This document shows positions 34,686-43,017 of a DNA stretch of 49,585 nucleotides, one piece after another. A program made the translations under genes and the position numbers. The notes under the pieces are model-generated. The model saw only the letters and a program-made list of their open reading frames with translations. It searched no databases and was not told the origin of the DNA. Origin of the DNA: Betaproteobacteria bacterium (GTDB lineage: Bacteria > Pseudomonadota > Gammaproteobacteria > Burkholderiales > SG8-39); contig JAAOZY010000044.1 in the NCBI GenBank assembly GCA_012274205.1, positions 1 through 49,585 on the forward strand. The letters are read 5' to 3'. Position 1 is the first letter of the stretch. Each line of letters begins with the position of its first letter.

Positions 34686-35672
34686 ATGGCTGCTCCGAGC
34701 ACTGAATGGCGCGAGACGGCAGCCCCTGACGAAGCCGCGCGCTTTGCCGGCTATGCCGGGCAGTTCGTGGACATGCAAAAGCGCAAATCGGCGAAGTACG
34801 GCAAGGGCCGCGCGCTGCACCGCAAGCAACTGCTTGCGCTGCGCGCTACTTTCAATGTCCTGCCCGATCTGCCCGCGTACGCGCGCCATGGCCTGTTCGC
34901 TCGCCCGGGCGCCTACGAGGCCTGGGTACGCCTGTCCAACGGCGGCACCGATCGCGCGCGCGATGCTACGCCCGATATCCGCGGCTTCGCGATCAAGGTT
35001 CGCGGCGTGCGCGGGCCGGGCGCGCTCGGCAAACCCACCGAAGCCCAGGATTTTGTGCTGATCAACCAGGAAAAATTCGCCTTCCCCAAGAGCGAGGAGT
35101 TTGTCGGCCTGGTGATGGCGGCATCCAATGGCAAGAGCGCGCTGTTCAAATATCTGCTGCGGCGCTACGGGCTGCTCGGCGCGCTGAAATTCATGGCCAG
35201 GTTCGCCGCGACCCTGGGACGGAAATTCAGCGGTTTCGCCTCCGAGCGCATGCATTCCGCGGCGCCCATAGCGTGCGGCCCGTATGCGGCGCGCGTGCGC
35301 CTGCTGCCCGCGCGCGACCAGCCCCTTGCCGATGCCTCGAACGATTGGGCGGCCGATTTCGGCAGGCAGCTTGCAAGCGGGCCGCTGGTGCACGAACTGC
35401 AGCTGCAGTTCTTCGTCGATGAGCAGCGCACGCCGATCGAGGACGCCTCGGTCGACTGGCGCGAGGACGTGTCACCCTATGTCACGGTCGCGCGCCTGAG
35501 CATTGCGCAGCAGCCGCTGGACGACGCGGCCGCGGCCGCGCTGACGAAAGAAGTCGAGCAGGCGGTGTTCGACCCCTGGGATGCGCTCGCCGAGCACCGC
35601 CCGCTCGGGGACGTGATGCGCGCGCGCAAGGCCGTGTACTTCGCCAGCCAGCAAACGCGCGGGGCGGCTTGA
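34686..35672 (+). CDS. Catalase-family heme protein (short type)
   Basis: A 328-aa member of the short catalase-like family. AYEAWVRLSNG and ATPDIRGFAIKVRGV are the core heme-pocket strands, and QDFVLINQEKFAFP follows. A distal histidine candidate is His45 (GRALHRKQ), and the proximal heme tyrosine candidate is Tyr318 with Arg314 four residues earlier (RARKAVYFAS). It lacks the NADPH-binding region and C-terminal domain of classical catalases. Members may act as peroxidases or fatty acid hydroperoxide enzymes; the activity here is not known. The next gene starts inside its stop codon. Confidence 0.85.
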   Translation: MAAPSTEWRETAAPDEAARFAGYAGQFVDMQKRKSAKYGKGRALHRKQLLALRATFNVLPDLPAYARHGLFARPGAYEAWVRLSNGGTDRARDATPDIRGFAIKVRGVRGPGALGKPTEAQDFVLINQEKFAFPKSEEFVGLVMAASNGKSALFKYLLRRYGLLGALKFMARFAATLGRKFSGFASERMHSAAPIACGPYAARVRLLPARDQPLADASNDWAADFGRQLASGPLVHELQLQFFVDEQRTPIEDASVDWREDVSPYVTVARLSIAQQPLDDAAAAALTKEVEQAVFDPWDALAEHRPLGDVMRARKAVYFASQQTRGAA

Positions 35673-36175
35673 CGCGCAAGCCCGGCCTGTTCGGAACGCT
35701 GCTGCGCGTCGCGGCCGCGATCACCGCCTTGATCGCGCTTATCATCGTCATCGGAGCGCCCATGGGACTATTCAGCGGAACCCGGCCGGACAATCTGGGC
35801 GTGCATGAGGGACGCCTCGCGCCACCCAAGCCCACGCCCAACAACGTCAACAGCCAGACCGACAGGATCGCGGATGCGCGGCATTACATCGAGCCGCTGC
35901 GCTATTCCGGCGATGCGCAGCGGGCCTGGGCGGCATTGCGCCGCGTGGTGGACGGCATGCCGCGGGTGCGGGTGGTGAAGTCGGAGCCGGACTATCTGTA
36001 CGCCGAATTCACCAGCAAGCTGATGGGCTTTGTCGACGACACCGAGTTCTACCTCGACCGGAACAAGGGCGTGATTCAGGTGCGTTCGGCGTCGCGGCTC
36101 GGACGTGGCGATCACAATGTAAACCGCGACCGGATCGAAACCATCCGCGCGCAGCTGGCGCAAGCCACAAAGTAG
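35669..36175 (+). CDS. DUF1499 protein with membrane anchor
   Basis: A 168-aa protein with one N-terminal hydrophobic segment (AAAITALIALIIVIGAPMG) and the DUF1499 pattern after it: PNNVNSQTD, RHYIEPLRY, YLYAEFTSKLMGFVDD and IQVRSASRLGRGD. The function of DUF1499 is unknown. The start is a TTG overlapping the stop codon of the catalase-like gene (TTGA), needed to include the hydrophobic segment; the first ATG (35762) would remove it. The coupling suggests that the two products act together. Confidence 0.8.
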   Translation: MTRKPGLFGTLLRVAAAITALIALIIVIGAPMGLFSGTRPDNLGVHEGRLAPPKPTPNNVNSQTDRIADARHYIEPLRYSGDAQRAWAALRRVVDGMPRVRVVKSEPDYLYAEFTSKLMGFVDDTEFYLDRNKGVIQVRSASRLGRGDHNVNRDRIETIRAQLAQATK

Positions 36176-36400
36176 ATTTGCCCCGCTGGCCGGGCGCCGG
36201 CGCGGGAAGTCCGCTCCCCCGATAGCCGCTGCGCCGTACTCCGGCTTTGTCTGAACCCGTCGGAGCGAGGCGGCCATGTGCGTTGCCGCACATATCTTGT
36301 CGCCGCGGAACTGTAGGCTGGTAGCCCAGTCTCATTTGTATTCGACTCCATTTCGTCCGGCGCAGCTTACTGCCCTATCTGCCTGAAAAGGAGAATCACA

Positions 36401-37420
36401 ATGCAGCTCGGCATGATCGGATTGGGACGCATGGGCGCCAGCCTGGCGCGGCGCCTGGCGAAAGACGGCCACCAGTGCGTCGTCTACGATGTCAGCGCGG
36501 CTGCGGTGAAACGCACCGCCGGCCGCGGCATACGCGCTTCGGCGTCGATCGATGAACTGGTGGCGAAGCTGGCGAGGCCGCGCGCAATCTGGGTGATGGT
36601 ACCAGCCGGCGTAACCGGCGGAACAGTCGAGCAGTTGGCCGCGCACCTGGACACGGGCGACATCATCATCGACGGCGGCAACAGCTACTATCGCGACGAT
36701 ATCGCGCGGGCGCAGGCGCTCGCGACCAAGGGCATCCACTATGTCGATTGCGGCACCAGCGGCGGGGTGTTCGGCCTCGAGCGCGGCTACTGCCTGATGA
36801 TAGGCGGCGAGGGCGAAGCCGTTCGCCAGCTGGCCCCGATCTTCAGAAGCATCGCGCCCGGGATCGTGGCCGCGCCGCGTACGCCGGGCAGGAAGGGCGC
36901 TGCAGGCACCGCCGAGCACGGGTATCTGCACTGCGGCCCGGCCGGTGCCGGCCACTTCGTCAAGATGGTCCACAACGGCATCGAGTACGGCCTGATGGCG
37001 GCGTATGCCGAAGGCTTGAACATTCTGCAGCAAGCCGATGCCGGCACGCGTGCGCGCACGGCGGATGCGGAAACCGCACCGCTGCGCGATGCGGAGTTCT
37101 ACCAGTACCAATTCGACCTGGCGCAGATCGCGGAGCTATGGCGCCGCGGCAGCGTGATCAGCTCCTGGCTGCTGGACCTGACCGCGGCCGCGCTGCTCGA
37201 GAGCCCCGGCCTGAAGGACTACTCCGGCCGCGTGTCGGATTCGGGCGAAGGACGCTGGACCGTCGCCGCGGCGATCGACGAATCGGTGCCGGCGCCGGTG
37301 CTGAGCGCTGCGCTGTTCGGGCGCTTCGGTTCGCGCGGCAACGCCGATTTCGCCGACCGCGTGCTGTCGGCGATGCGCAAGCAGTTCGGCGGGCATGTGG
37401 AAAAGAAGACAGGGAACTGA
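36401..37420 (+). CDS. gnd: 6-phosphogluconate dehydrogenase, decarboxylating (short form)
   Basis: A 339-aa enzyme converting 6-phosphogluconate to ribulose 5-phosphate, CO2 and NAD(P)H. The dinucleotide motif is GMIGLGRMG (Gly7, Gly9, Gly12); DGGNSYYRDD, YVDCGTSGG (substrate site, 118-122 for GTSGG) and HFVKMVHNGIEYG with Lys188, His191 and Asn192 match the family. It belongs to the short, about 300-340 aa type often using NAD+. AAAAGGAG precedes the ATG. One base separates it from zwf, and tal follows, giving a pentose-phosphate operon. A 225-nt upstream region without a gene probably holds the promoter. Confidence 0.95.
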   Translation: MQLGMIGLGRMGASLARRLAKDGHQCVVYDVSAAAVKRTAGRGIRASASIDELVAKLARPRAIWVMVPAGVTGGTVEQLAAHLDTGDIIIDGGNSYYRDDIARAQALATKGIHYVDCGTSGGVFGLERGYCLMIGGEGEAVRQLAPIFRSIAPGIVAAPRTPGRKGAAGTAEHGYLHCGPAGAGHFVKMVHNGIEYGLMAAYAEGLNILQQADAGTRARTADAETAPLRDAEFYQYQFDLAQIAELWRRGSVISSWLLDLTAAALLESPGLKDYSGRVSDSGEGRWTVAAAIDESVPAPVLSAALFGRFGSRGNADFADRVLSAMRKQFGGHVEKKTGN

Positions 37421-37421
37421 G

Positions 37422-38837
37422 ATGGATACGACCAAACCCGATACGCCGCGCTCCGACGCGCTGGTGCTGTTCGGCGCGACCGGCGACCTGGTACACAAGA
37501 AAATATTTCCGGCGCTGTACGCGATGGCGAAACACCGTACGCTCAATTTTCCGGTGATCGGCGTGGCCTCGTCGCAATGGAGCGTGGCGCAGCTGCGCAA
37601 ACGCGCAAGCGAAAGCATCAGGCACGCAGGCAGGATCGACGACCGGGAGGCGCTGGGGCGCCTTGTTTCCCGGCTTCAGTACGTGAGCGGCAATTACAAG
37701 GACCCGGCTACGTTCAAGGCATTGAAGAACGCCCTGGGCGAAGCCGCGCGCCCGGCGCACTACCTCGCCATCCCGCCGGCCTTGTTCGGCACGGTGATCA
37801 GCGGGCTCGGCAGCGCGGGCCTGGCCGAGCAGGCGCGCGTCATAGTCGAGAAGCCGTTCGGGCGCGACCTCGCGTCGGCGCGCAAGCTCAACCGGATCGC
37901 CCACTCGGTATTCGCGGAGGATTCGATCTTTCGCATCGATCACTTCCTCGGCAAGGAGGCGATCATGAACATCCTGTATTTCCGCTTTGCCAATTCCTTC
38001 CTCGAGCCGATCTGGAACCGCAACTACGTCGCCAGCGTGCAGATCACGCTGGCCGAGGATTTCGGCATCGAAGGCCGCGGCGCGTTCTATGAAAGCGCCG
38101 GTTGCATGCGCGACGTGGTACAGAACCATCTGCTGCAGATCGTCGCGCTGCTGGCGATGGAGCCGCCGGCCTACCGGGGCTTCGCGGCGGTGCATGGCGA
38201 GACCGCAGAGGTGCTCCAGGCGATGCGCGCGCTGCAGCCCGGGGACCTGGTGCGCGGCCAGTACGCCGGCTATCGCAAGGAGGCCGGGGTGGCCAGGGAT
38301 TCCGACGTCGAGACCTACTGCGCGCTGCGCCTGTACATCGATTCCTGGCGCTGGGCGGGCGTGCCCTGGTATCTGCGTTCGGGCAAGTGCCTGGCGCGCT
38401 CGGTGGGCGAGGTGATCGTGCAGCTCAAGCCGCCGCCGCAGCGCCTGTTCGAGGATTCGGCGCCGCTCACGCAAAGGGCCAACTATCTGCGCTTCCGGCT
38501 GTCCCCCAACCATGCCGTTGCGCTTGCCGCGCGCGTCAAGCGCGCGGGCAAGGATTTTCTCGGCGACCAGCGTGAATTGTATCTGACCGACCAACAGCCG
38601 GAAGCAGCGACGCCCTACGAGCGGCTGCTGGGAGACGCCATGGCCGGCAACGGCGCGCTGTTCGCCACCGAGGTCGCGGTGGAGGCCGCCTGGCGGGCGG
38701 TCGACCCGGTGCTGGTGAGGCATCGCCGATCCGTGCCGTACCGCCGCGGCAGCTGGGGGCCGAAGGAAGCGGATGCGCTGATCGCCGCGGACGGTTTCTG
38801 GTGCAACCCGGAGAAGGACGATGCCGCTGCCGATTGA
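37422..38837 (+). CDS. zwf: Glucose-6-phosphate dehydrogenase
   Basis: A 471-aa enzyme making 6-phosphogluconolactone and reduced nicotinamide cofactor, the first step of the oxidative pentose phosphate pathway. The coenzyme motif is FGATGDLVHKKIFPALY (17-33), EKPFG is at 143-147, and the active-site signature RIDHFLGKE is at 171-179. It begins one base after the gnd stop, so translation is coupled. The lactonase gene (pgl), often found in such operons, is not here. The transaldolase gene lies 39 nt behind. Confidence 0.97.
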   Translation: MDTTKPDTPRSDALVLFGATGDLVHKKIFPALYAMAKHRTLNFPVIGVASSQWSVAQLRKRASESIRHAGRIDDREALGRLVSRLQYVSGNYKDPATFKALKNALGEAARPAHYLAIPPALFGTVISGLGSAGLAEQARVIVEKPFGRDLASARKLNRIAHSVFAEDSIFRIDHFLGKEAIMNILYFRFANSFLEPIWNRNYVASVQITLAEDFGIEGRGAFYESAGCMRDVVQNHLLQIVALLAMEPPAYRGFAAVHGETAEVLQAMRALQPGDLVRGQYAGYRKEAGVARDSDVETYCALRLYIDSWRWAGVPWYLRSGKCLARSVGEVIVQLKPPPQRLFEDSAPLTQRANYLRFRLSPNHAVALAARVKRAGKDFLGDQRELYLTDQQPEAATPYERLLGDAMAGNGALFATEVAVEAAWRAVDPVLVRHRRSVPYRRGSWGPKEADALIAADGFWCNPEKDDAAAD

Positions 38838-38876
38838 ACACCATGCGCCGCCTGGCGCTGGACCAAAGGAGACAAG

Positions 38877-39968
38877 ATGAACGCTACACGAAAGTTGCAC
38901 GAACTGGGACAGAGCCTCTGGCTCGACAATATCACGCGCGGATTGCTAGCCAGCGGCACGCTCGAGCGCTACATTCGCGAGCTGGCGGTGAGCGGCCTGA
39001 CTTCCAACCCGACGATTTTCGACCACGCGATCGCGGCAGGCGATGCCTACAACGAGGCAATCTGCAAGCTGGCGCGCGAAGGCAGCTCGGGCGAAGAGCT
39101 GTTTTTCGAACTCGCGCTGCAGGACTTGCGCCGGGCCGCGGACCTGTTCCGGCCGGTGCACGTCGCCACCGGCGGCGTGGATGGCTGGGTGTCGCTGGAG
39201 GTTTCGCCCCTGCTCGCAGACGACGCTAGGGGCAGCATCAGCGCCGCGGCGCGGCTGCACGCGCGCGCGCAGCGCCCGAATCTGTTTATCAAGATTCCGG
39301 GGACCGCGGCCGGCGTGGCGGCGATCGAAGAGACGATCTTCGCCGGGGTGCCGGTCAATGTCACGCTGCTGTTCTCGCGCGAGCACTACGTCGCCGCGGC
39401 CGAAGCGTACATGCGTGCGCTGGAGCGCCGCCTTGCCGCCGGCCTGGATATGAAGGTGGCTTCGGTGGCCTCGATCTTCATCAGCCGCTGGGACGTGGCG
39501 GTCGCGGACAAGGTGTCGGCGCAGTATCGCAACCGCCTCGGCATCGCCGTCGCGATGCAGACTTACAAGGCCTACCGCGATCTGCTCGCATCAGCGCGCT
39601 GGCGCAAACTGGCCGCTGCAGGCGCGCGGCCGCAGCGCCTGCTCTGGGCCAGTACCGGGACCAAGGATCCGGCGGCCGCGGACACGCTCTATGTCGAAGC
39701 GCTCGCAGCGCCCGATACCGTCAACACCATCCCCGAGAAAACGCTGCTCGCGTTTGCCGAGCATGGCAAGGTCGATAGCGTGCTTCCGGCCGACGAAGGC
39801 TACGCCGAGGCGGTGCTGGCCGAATTCGAACGCGAGGGCATCGATGTTCAGGCACTTGCCGCCACGCTCCAGCTCGAAGGTGCCGCGGCCTTCACCAAGT
39901 CCTGGAACGAACTGATGTACCGCATAGCGCAAAAGTCGGAGGCGCTGACGAAGGCCGTGCGGACATGA
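38877..39968 (+). CDS. tal: Transaldolase
   Basis: A 363-aa transaldolase that moves dihydroxyacetone units between sugar phosphates in the non-oxidative pentose phosphate pathway. GLTSNPTIFDHAI (40-52) and the Schiff-base lysine Lys139 in NLFIKIPGT are present, with YKAYRDLL and NTIPEKTLLAF later. Its length and the Lys position fit the longer TalB/Tal-type of actinobacteria and betaproteobacteria. AAAGGAGA precedes the ATG. It ends the gnd-zwf-tal operon; a structured repeat follows. Confidence 0.96.
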   Translation: MNATRKLHELGQSLWLDNITRGLLASGTLERYIRELAVSGLTSNPTIFDHAIAAGDAYNEAICKLAREGSSGEELFFELALQDLRRAADLFRPVHVATGGVDGWVSLEVSPLLADDARGSISAAARLHARAQRPNLFIKIPGTAAGVAAIEETIFAGVPVNVTLLFSREHYVAAAEAYMRALERRLAAGLDMKVASVASIFISRWDVAVADKVSAQYRNRLGIAVAMQTYKAYRDLLASARWRKLAAAGARPQRLLWASTGTKDPAAADTLYVEALAAPDTVNTIPEKTLLAFAEHGKVDSVLPADEGYAEAVLAEFEREGIDVQALAATLQLEGAAAFTKSWNELMYRIAQKSEALTKAVRT

Positions 39969-40004
39969 GCCGGGTGGCGCGCGGCTTGGCCGGTCTTAGA
40001 GTTT

Positions 40005-40126
40005 GTAACAAAACGAGGGGAGACGCCCCGAAGCTCTCGACCCGCTTGACGGGAAAGTCCCCCTGGGGGACCTCCCCTCGTGCTCCCCTGATTCGGGCCG
40101 TAACAAAAGGACTTTTGTTACGGGTT
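40005..40126. repeat. Structured intergenic repeat, long copy
   Basis: An elaborate set of stems between convergent tal and LysR genes: CGAGGGGAG with CTCCCCTCG (40014-40022 / 40072-40080), inside it CCCG/CGGG (40041-40053) and GTCCCCC/GGGGGAC (40057-40071), then TGCTCCCCTGATTCGGG, and a terminal hairpin CCGTAACAAAAG with CTTTTGTTACGG (40098-40123). It is homologous to 42311-42390, which lacks the inner stems. It may also end transcription from both sides. Confidence 0.7.
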
Positions 40127-40127
40127 C

Positions 40128-41033
40128 CTAGTAACGCAGCAGTGAGGCGCGCACGTCCTGATCGTCCAGGCGCTTGAGAAACCAGCGCAGCGCCTTGCCC
40201 TTCTCGCGCGCGCGCCAGGCGTAGTAGAGGTTGCCCGCCGGCTTGATTTCCTCCACTTCCTTCGCCACCAGGCGTTTCGCCTTGATCAATGGCGCTGCCG
40301 CATGCGCCGGCAGATAGCCGCAGCCCAGGCCGGCCACTTGCGCCGCCACCTTCGATTGCAGATCCGGGAGCGTGAGCACGTCCTGCCCGGTGAGCAGGCC
40401 GACCGAGCGCGGCGCCAGGCTGCGCGAGCTGTCGCCGATGGCGACGGCGCGGTGCGCGAGGATCTGCTCGTGCTGGAGCGGATCGGGCAGTTTCGCCAAG
40501 GGGTGCGCAGGCGCGACGGCGAACACGAAGTCCTTGTAGCCGAGCATGCGAATCGCGTAGCCGCCGCCGGCGGGCACCTCGCCCGATACCCCCAGGGCCA
40601 GATCGGCGCGTCCCGACACCAGCGCATCCCAGGTGCCGGCGAGCACTTCGTGGGACACGCGTATGCGCGTGCCCGATTCCTCGGCGTAGAAGTCCGCGAT
40701 CAGCGCAAACAGCTGCGGTGCCGGTATCATGATGTCGAGCGCGATGCGCAGCTCGGTTTCCCAGCCGGTAGCGACGCGCTTCACCCGGCATTCGAGTTCG
40801 TCCGCGGCGCGCAGCAGTTGCCGGCCCTCGCGCATCAGTTCCTCCCCGGCCGGCGTCAGCCGTGCGCGGCGGCGGCTGCGATCGAACAGCGCCACGCCCA
40901 GATCCTGTTCCAGCTTCTGCATCGTATAAGTGAGCGCGGAGGGCACGCGATGCAGCTCAGCCGCGGCGGCGGCGAAGCTGCCTTTGCGCTCGATCGCGTC
41001 CAGCGCCTGCAGCGCATCCAGGCTCAGTTTCAT
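40128..41033 (-). CDS. LysR-family regulator (YhaJ-like)
   Basis: A 301-aa LysR regulator. The N-terminal helix-turn-helix is typical (LDALQALDAIERKGSFAAAA, then LHRVPSALTYTMQKLEQDLG), and a periplasmic-binding-type effector domain follows. It is divergent from a pirin gene which is followed by a DoxX gene, the same order as E. coli yhaJ-yhaK-yhaH, where YhaJ responds to aromatic or quinone-like compounds. A perfect T-N11-A type palindrome lies 14-30 nt before its start, suggesting autoregulation and control of the pirin gene. Confidence 0.92.
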   Translation of the reverse strand: MKLSLDALQALDAIERKGSFAAAAAELHRVPSALTYTMQKLEQDLGVALFDRSRRRARLTPAGEELMREGRQLLRAADELECRVKRVATGWETELRIALDIMIPAPQLFALIADFYAEESGTRIRVSHEVLAGTWDALVSGRADLALGVSGEVPAGGGYAIRMLGYKDFVFAVAPAHPLAKLPDPLQHEQILAHRAVAIGDSSRSLAPRSVGLLTGQDVLTLPDLQSKVAAQVAGLGCGYLPAHAAAPLIKAKRLVAKEVEEIKPAGNLYYAWRAREKGKALRWFLKRLDDQDVRASLLRY

Positions 41034-41046
41034 GGGCAGGGAAGTT

Positions 41047-41063
41047 ATTCAGTAGTTTTGAAT
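41047..41063. promoter_or_regulatory. LysR operator candidate
   Basis: ATTCA and TGAAT form a perfect 5-bp inverted repeat with a 7-nt spacer, and contain the T-N11-A pattern of LysR sites. It lies 14 nt from the LysR start and 97 nt from the pirin start, in an A+T-rich divergent region. Confidence 0.55.
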
Positions 41064-41159
41064 ATAAATGTCAAAATTATTCGCTTTTTTTCCAAATGCG
41101 GCAAGCCTATCATCTGATCCATGGGTTCAAAACACCAGAACTAACCGTAGGAGACAAGC

Positions 41160-41858
<699 letters not shown>

Positions 41859-41895
41859 ACGGCGTAATTGCACCATTCACCAATGGAGGAATCGC

Positions 41896-42306
41896 ATGAA
41901 CACCAAAGTACAAGACTCCGCGGCCCTGGCCGGTCGCATCCTGCTCGCGCTGATTTTCATCATCTCGGGCTACGGCAAGATCAAGGGCTATGACGCTACC
42001 GCCGGCTACATGGCGAGCAAGGGCCTGCCCCTGGTCGGCGTATTGCTGCCGCTCACCATCCTGGTCGAACTCGGCGGCAGCCTGCTGATCGTGATCGGCT
42101 GGAAGGCGCGCTGGGCAGCCGCGGCGCTGTTCCTGTTCCTGATACCGGTCACGCTGGTGTTCCACAATCCGGCCGGACTGGACGCGGCACAAGCGCAGGG
42201 GCAGATGATCCACTTGCTGAAGAACATTTCCATCATGGGCGGCATGCTTGGCCTGTTCGCTTTCGGCCCCGGACGCTTTAGTATTGACGGCTGGAAGAGC
42301 GCATAA
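41896..42306 (+). CDS. DoxX-family membrane protein (YhaH/YqjF-like)
   Basis: A 136-aa inner-membrane protein with four hydrophobic helices. The opening LAGRILLALIFIISGYGKI and the middle GLPLVGVLLPLTILVELGGS are typical of DoxX, and NPAGLDAAQAQGQMIHLLKN leads into the last helix. Related proteins take part in thiosulfate oxidation or redox stress; the pirin partner suggests a quinone- or redox-linked role. AATGGAGGAAT precedes the ATG. A structured repeat separates it from the VOC gene. Confidence 0.9.
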   Translation: MNTKVQDSAALAGRILLALIFIISGYGKIKGYDATAGYMASKGLPLVGVLLPLTILVELGGSLLIVIGWKARWAAAALFLFLIPVTLVFHNPAGLDAAQAQGQMIHLLKNISIMGGMLGLFAFGPGRFSIDGWKSA

Positions 42307-42310
42307 GAGT

Positions 42311-42390
42311 CTATTTGGAAATGAGGGGAAAACTCCTCCTCATACTCCCCTATATTGGGCGTTGCAAAATGAAATTTCGCAACGGATTCT
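42311..42390. repeat. Structured intergenic repeat, short copy
   Basis: Between doxX and the VOC gene. ATGAGG (42321-42326) pairs with CCTCAT (42338-42343); ACTCCCCTATATTGGG follows, then a terminal hairpin CGTTGCAAAAT with ATTTCGCAACG (42360-42384) closed by a GAA loop. Order and spacing match 40005-40126. Stem bases differ between the copies but stay paired (GTAAC/GTTAC there, GTTGC/GCAAC here). Confidence 0.7.
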
Positions 42391-42448
42391 GATTGCAAAT
42401 CCCGGACCGGTGAAGCCGGTCCGCCGCGCCAAGGGAAGAGGTTCGACC

Positions 42449-42940
42449 GTGATCAAAAAGCTCTATCACAATGCCTACCGCTGCCGCGACTCGGAGCAGA
42501 CGCGGCAGTTTTACGAAGACTTTCTCGGGCTGCGCCTGGCAGGCACGCTCGAAATCAAGGAAACGAAGAGCGGCCGCAACACCGATACGCTGCATACGTT
42601 CTACCAGCTCGACGACGGCTCCTACCTCGCCTTCTTCGAGGCGCCGGACATGGCTTTCGAGTTCAAGCGCCAGCACGACTACGATCTGCACATCGCGCTC
42701 GAGGTGGATGCGCCCGAGCTGGAGCCGATGATGGCAAAGGGCAGGGCGCAGGGAATCGAAACGCGCGGCATTTCCGATCATGGCTTCATCCACTCGATCT
42801 ACTTCCGCGATCCGAATGGCTATGTCATCGAGCTGACTGCGAAGATGCCCGATCATGCGCTGGCGATGGATCCGGCGACCAACGGCGCCCGCGCCAAGCT
42901 CGACCGGTGGAGCGCGAACCGGGCGCACCCGGCAGCCTGA
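42449..42940 (+). CDS. VOC/glyoxalase-family protein
   Basis: A 163-aa vicinal-oxygen-chelate protein. Metal-ligand candidates are His7 (LYHNAYRC), Glu64 (AFFEAPD), His81 (DYDLHIALEV) and Glu128 (DPNGYVIELTAK). It could be a glyoxalase-like lyase, a dioxygenase or a resistance protein; the reaction cannot be named. The start is GTG at 42449 behind AAGGGAAGAGG; an upstream extension of the frame runs through the repeat and is not credible. Its neighbours, pirin and DoxX before and a KefC-type antiporter after, point to detoxification of electrophiles or aromatic compounds. Confidence 0.85.
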   Translation: MIKKLYHNAYRCRDSEQTRQFYEDFLGLRLAGTLEIKETKSGRNTDTLHTFYQLDDGSYLAFFEAPDMAFEFKRQHDYDLHIALEVDAPELEPMMAKGRAQGIETRGISDHGFIHSIYFRDPNGYVIELTAKMPDHALAMDPATNGARAKLDRWSANRAHPAA

Positions 42941-43017
42941 CAGCCAATACAATCCGGGTTCGGAAATCCAGTCCGGCATAGTGCCGGCCTGCGTATGCGT
43001 CATCGTGAGGGGCTGCC

